Of a DNA stretch of 64,000 nt, positions 61,049-64,000 are shown piece by piece. Position 1 is the first letter of the stretch. Each line of letters opens with the position of its first letter. The position numbers were made by a program, and so were the translations under genes. This DNA comes from an uncultured bacterium (lineage in GTDB: Bacteria > Patescibacteriota > Saccharimonadia > Saccharimonadales > Saccharimonadaceae), in the NCBI GenBank assembly GCA_938036155.1, contig CALHPA010000001.1, forward strand, positions 62,001-126,000. Direction: 5' to 3'. Below the pieces are notes generated by a model. The model was not told the DNA's origin. It did no database searches and saw nothing but the letters and a program-made list of their open reading frames with translations.

Positions 61049-61926
61049 TCTATAAAATATTGAGTAATAGCTAACCATTCTTCTATGCTAATATCTTGAG
61101 CGCGAATGTCGGGCGAAACATTAGCTTGGGATAAAATTCGTATAGCTTGATCTTTACTGATTGCAAGGTTAGCACTTAATGCTTTAGAAATCTTTTTTCG
61201 GCGAGCGGCAAATCCAGCTTTTATAACACGGAAAAATTGCTTTTCGCTAATCTTAAGACTATTCTTTTCGTTGAACAATTCTAGTTTATTTTTTTCTAGA
61301 ATTTTCAAAATAACTACTTGCGAATCAACTTTTGGTGGGGGTGTAAACAGCTTTCGTGGCACAAATTGGCCAAGTTCACAATCCGCATAAACCTGTGATG
61401 CAACTGATAAAATACTTAAATCTCCAGATTTTGCACAAATCCTCTCGGCAACTTCTTTCTGCACTAAAAGTGCGGCAGTGCTTGGTTTATTGTCACTAGT
61501 GAGTAATTTTTCAATAATTTTAGAAGTAATATAATACGGAACATTTGCTGCTACCTTATAATTTTTAGGTAGTTGATTTAAGTCAAAATCTAAAAAATCC
61601 GCGTTTATTACAGTTAAATTTTTCCCCGGGAATTGCGCTGGCAGTTTTTTTGCCAAATTTTCATCAAACTCAATTGAGAGAACTTTACCATCTTTACCTG
61701 CAAATTTCAAAAGTGAAGAAGTTAAAGTTCCAAGCCCGGGTCCAATTTCAAGTACAAAATCACCATTTCGGATTTCAGCTTCTTCCGCAATTCCATCTAG
61801 AACATTCCTATCTCGTAACCAGTGTTGACCGAGCGATTTATTATTCTTTAAGTTCGAATTTTCGCTATTTTTAGCTCTTTTCGAAAACTTTTTACCAGAT
61901 TTTTGATTAAATTTCAAATCTGCCAC
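61033..61926 (-). CDS. rsmA: 16S rRNA (adenine-1518/1519 N6) dimethyltransferase
   Basis: 297 residues from the GTG at 61926 (GAAGGG upstream; stop of the previous gene overlaps as TAGTG). A basic 30-residue head precedes NKSLGQHWLRDRNVL, the SAM motif EIGPGLGTLT, NVPYYITSKI (the NxPY motif) and the C-terminal helical domain. Known as KsgA. Coupled to the YabE/Rpf-like gene, as the yabE-rnmV-ksgA neighbourhood in Firmicutes. Confidence 0.93.
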   Translation of the reverse strand: MADLKFNQKSGKKFSKRAKNSENSNLKNNKSLGQHWLRDRNVLDGIAEEAEIRNGDFVLEIGPGLGTLTSSLLKFAGKDGKVLSIEFDENLAKKLPAQFPGKNLTVINADFLDFDLNQLPKNYKVAANVPYYITSKIIEKLLTSDNKPSTAALLVQKEVAERICAKSGDLSILSVASQVYADCELGQFVPRKLFTPPPKVDSQVVILKILEKNKLELFNEKNSLKISEKQFFRVIKAGFAARRKKISKALSANLAISKDQAIRILSQANVSPDIRAQDISIEEWLAITQYFIDYSWQ

Positions 61927-63119
61927 TAATACCAACCCTTCGCTTTTTTATGGGCGTAAGCGTTCTGCCAGCTTCCATAGCGACCAAACACATAGGAATT
62001 CATCCACTTAAGTTGTGTAATTGGGTTTGTTTGCCAGTCGGCTCCAGCAGACGCCATTTTCGAGCCAGGCAAAGCTTGCGGAATACCATAAGCTCCACTT
62101 GATCTGTTGGTTGCGTTAACTCGCCAGCCGGATTCTTGACCAATAATTGCATTCGCAATTCCATGGTCACTTGAAGAAATTCCTGCGGCACTCAACCAAT
62201 CACTGTGTGAGCCGGCTGGTAAATTCACTTTTGTGCCAACAATTTCAACTTGTTTTTTAGCGGCTTTAATTTCTGTTTCGTTAATTTTTTTTCGCGAAAC
62301 TTCTTTGCCATTCTGCATTTCAATTTCATAAGTTACGCTTTTCGAGCCTTTTTCACCAGCTTCTTTTATCTCTTTGTAGCTGGAATCTTTGTTCGCATCT
62401 TTGATTATTTCGGTTGAGAAAGCAATTTCCTCCTCTGCTGTAATTGTTTGTTTACCGTTTCGCCAGATTCGAAAACTCAAACCATTCGAAATTACGGTTT
62501 TTTTATCAATTGAAATTCCGTCATCTTTTGTGAGTGATATTTTCTTTTCTTTCAAGAAATCTTCTACGGTTTTACTCTGCGTTCGAAAATTTTCAGTTTT
62601 ACCAAAAAGTTCAACCGAAATCTCTTTTGCTCGTGTAATTTTTAATGAGTTTGTTGTTCCATCTTCAAGAATGCTGCTAGATTGTTCAAAGGCAACTTTA
62701 TCTTCATCGTGAATTTTAATTCCAGATTTTTGAACGATTTGTCGTGGGGTTTGAGCTGCGGTCATCACTTTTAGTTTCGAATCACCGTCTTCAATAACCA
62801 CTGGTTTTGCGCGATAAATATTTACACTATATTCTGCGCCTGTCAGTTCACCGTCGAGGCTTGGTTCAACCGTATCTTCTTTCGAAAAACTAATTTTTTG
62901 CGCATTTAATGCTTCTCGAACAGTTTTTGCATTAGTTTTAAAAGAAAATCTTTGGCCATTTTCAAAAACGGTTAAAATTTTATTTCCTTCACCGCTAGCT
63001 TTGGCGGAATTTCGCCCAGCAATTGCAAAAATGTTTAATAAAAGTAAAAATCCAAGCGAGATAAATCCCGCAATTGTGATCTGTTTTTTATAAAAATAAA
63101 TTGGTTGTAAAACTCGCAT
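61926..63119 (-). CDS. YabE/Rpf-like G5-domain muralytic protein
   Basis: 397 residues from the ATG at 63119: TM/signal (about 15-35), three DUF348 repeats (TVREALNAQKISFSKEDTV, TPRQIVQKSGIKIHDEDKV, TVEDFLKEKKISLTKDDGI), a G5 domain (about 235-305), then a transglycosylase-like domain (about 315-397) with Glu in IIGQESGWRVNA. This is the make-up of YabE and resuscitation-promoting factors, which cut glycan strands. TAAAAT lies 10 nt upstream of the chosen ATG. Confidence 0.88.
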   Translation of the reverse strand: MRVLQPIYFYKKQITIAGFISLGFLLLLNIFAIAGRNSAKASGEGNKILTVFENGQRFSFKTNAKTVREALNAQKISFSKEDTVEPSLDGELTGAEYSVNIYRAKPVVIEDGDSKLKVMTAAQTPRQIVQKSGIKIHDEDKVAFEQSSSILEDGTTNSLKITRAKEISVELFGKTENFRTQSKTVEDFLKEKKISLTKDDGISIDKKTVISNGLSFRIWRNGKQTITAEEEIAFSTEIIKDANKDSSYKEIKEAGEKGSKSVTYEIEMQNGKEVSRKKINETEIKAAKKQVEIVGTKVNLPAGSHSDWLSAAGISSSDHGIANAIIGQESGWRVNATNRSSGAYGIPQALPGSKMASAGADWQTNPITQLKWMNSYVFGRYGSWQNAYAHKKAKGWY

Positions 63120-63163
63120 TATTAAATCTATTTTAGCAAATAAAACCTGAAAGGTCAAATTTT

Positions 63164-64000
63164 TTAGAGCTTTTCAAGACGCGCGAATTCGGCGTTTAAT
63201 TTGCGAATTTTGCCATTTTCGAATTGAATTTCAATTGCCATTCCATCAATTTCAAGTACTTTTCCCACACCGAAGGCAGGACTTTTTACGCGGTCGCCAA
63301 TTTGTAATCCTGTTTCATCATAATAAAAATCATCAAAAGAAACTTCTTGGCTAAAATCATCTTCGTAATCATCTGAAAAATTATTCCATCCGCCAAAATC
63401 TTTTTTCGGTAATTCTAATTCGGCATCTGTAATAAATCGGCTCGGGCTTGAATAATTCCTTTGCCCAAAAACTGCTCGTGATTCAGCATAGCTTAAAATT
63501 AATTCTTCTCGTGCGCGCGTCATTCCCACGTAGCAAAGGCGACGCTCCTCTTCTAGATCATCTTCACCCGAGTCAAAAACTCGGCTGTGTGGAAAAATCC
63601 CTTCTTCCATTCCGGCAAGAAATACAACCGGAAATTCCAAACCTTTTGCTGAATGAAGCGTCATTAAGTTTACTTCATCGCCACTTTGTGCGTCGCTTGA
63701 ACTCATCAGCGCTGCATCTTCCAAAAAGCTTGCTAAATCTGCGTAATTTTTTGCTTCACTTACTAATGTTGAAAGATATTCGCTGCGTTCTGTTGCTTCG
63801 TTTTCGGTTAGTTTTTCATTCTTACCATAATTTGTTCGTTCCAAAATTCGTTCAATAATTTCGCTCGGATTTGAAGAATTCTCGCTCAAAATTTGACATT
63901 CTCTAAAAATTTCACCCAAATTTTCTAAAGATTTTCTTGCTCGCGAGGATAAAGTTGAAAGTTCGCTTGCTTGAAGTAGGCTTGAAATTAAATCCAGACC
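63164..64000 (-). CDS. UvrD/PcrA/Rep-type helicase, C-terminal part
   Basis: The frame is open to the window edge, so only the last 278 residues are seen. SF1A helicase motifs are present: MTLHSAKGLEFPVVFLAGM (motif V region) and EERRLCYVGMTRAREEL (motif VI), then a PcrA-like end with a KOW/Tudor-like beta segment (IGDRVKSPAFGVGKVLEID) known to bind RNA polymerase. A 3 prime to 5 prime DNA helicase of repair or replication restart. Confidence 0.93.
   Translation of the reverse strand, partial: GLDLISSLLQASELSTLSSRARKSLENLGEIFRECQILSENSSNPSEIIERILERTNYGKNEKLTENEATERSEYLSTLVSEAKNYADLASFLEDAALMSSSDAQSGDEVNLMTLHSAKGLEFPVVFLAGMEEGIFPHSRVFDSGEDDLEEERRLCYVGMTRAREELILSYAESRAVFGQRNYSSPSRFITDAELELPKKDFGGWNNFSDDYEDDFSQEVSFDDFYYDETGLQIGDRVKSPAFGVGKVLEIDGMAIEIQFENGKIRKLNAEFARLEKL

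Overview
The window looks like chromosomal DNA of a small-genome, monoderm member of the Candidate Phyla Radiation, most likely a Candidatus Saccharibacteria (TM7) relative. This is an inference from low GC (about one third), compact gene packing, a Gram-positive-like envelope gene set (FtsEX with a PcsB-like CHAP hydrolase, C-terminal sortase-like P-x-T-G-F signals, G5/YabE-like muralytic protein, no outer-membrane genes), a lone type IV pilin, and a standard genetic code. The code call rests on a release factor 2 with the SPF motif, and on genes such as murD and the 7.1 kb kinase that end in TGA.

Layout. 0-8.8 kb: tail of a DUF2207 membrane protein, a large VirB6/TrbL-like membrane protein, murD-mscL-prfB, tRNA-Phe, and a small kinase/receiver/recO operon. 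8.9-18.3 kb: a surface protein, glyS-trmH, a CYTH protein, ftsE-ftsX-pcsB, a C-terminal processing protease and a lone receiver. 18.4-19.9 kb (minus): rpmA and a THUMP methyltransferase. 20-24.9 kb: a second surface protein behind a promoter with a G9 tract, then a KwaB/DUF4868-like gene next to a Pif1-type helicase. 25-33.2 kb: a division/cell-wall cluster rsmH-ftsL-ftsI-mraY-ftsW-murG-ftsQ. 33.6-39.0 kb: a complete-looking integrated filamentous phage (inovirus) of about 5.3 kb. 39.2-64 kb: nearly all minus strand, with DUF3048, xth, smpB, a two-component system with a split FtsX-type ABC exporter, pth, der, a MATE-like transporter, rluB, a PAS kinase/receiver pair with low-complexity tails, GNAT, tatD, metG, a pilin, rsmA, a YabE/Rpf-like protein and the end of a UvrD/PcrA helicase.

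The most striking element is the inovirus. Its gene order is ssDNA-binding-like, major coat, two tiny membrane proteins, pIII-like, pVI-like, Zot/pI ATPase, structured DNA, and a two-tyrosine HUH Rep. This follows the order of classical filamentous phages, with no secretin and no integrase. It lies between two near-identical 19-bp repeats that resemble half of a Xer dif site, at the point where plus-strand and minus-strand gene blocks converge, consistent with integration at or near the replication terminus. The element almost lacks the word TTCGAA, which is heavily over-represented in the flanking chromosome.

Two expression features recur. Operon-head genes often carry TATAAT 6-9 nt before the start codon with no room for a Shine-Dalgarno (leaderless mRNAs), whereas internal genes usually have GGAG sites. 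The promoter of the 20 kb surface protein has a G9 run filling its -35/-10 spacer, a classic layout for slipped-strand phase variation. All functional calls come from reading the sequence only; no database search was run.
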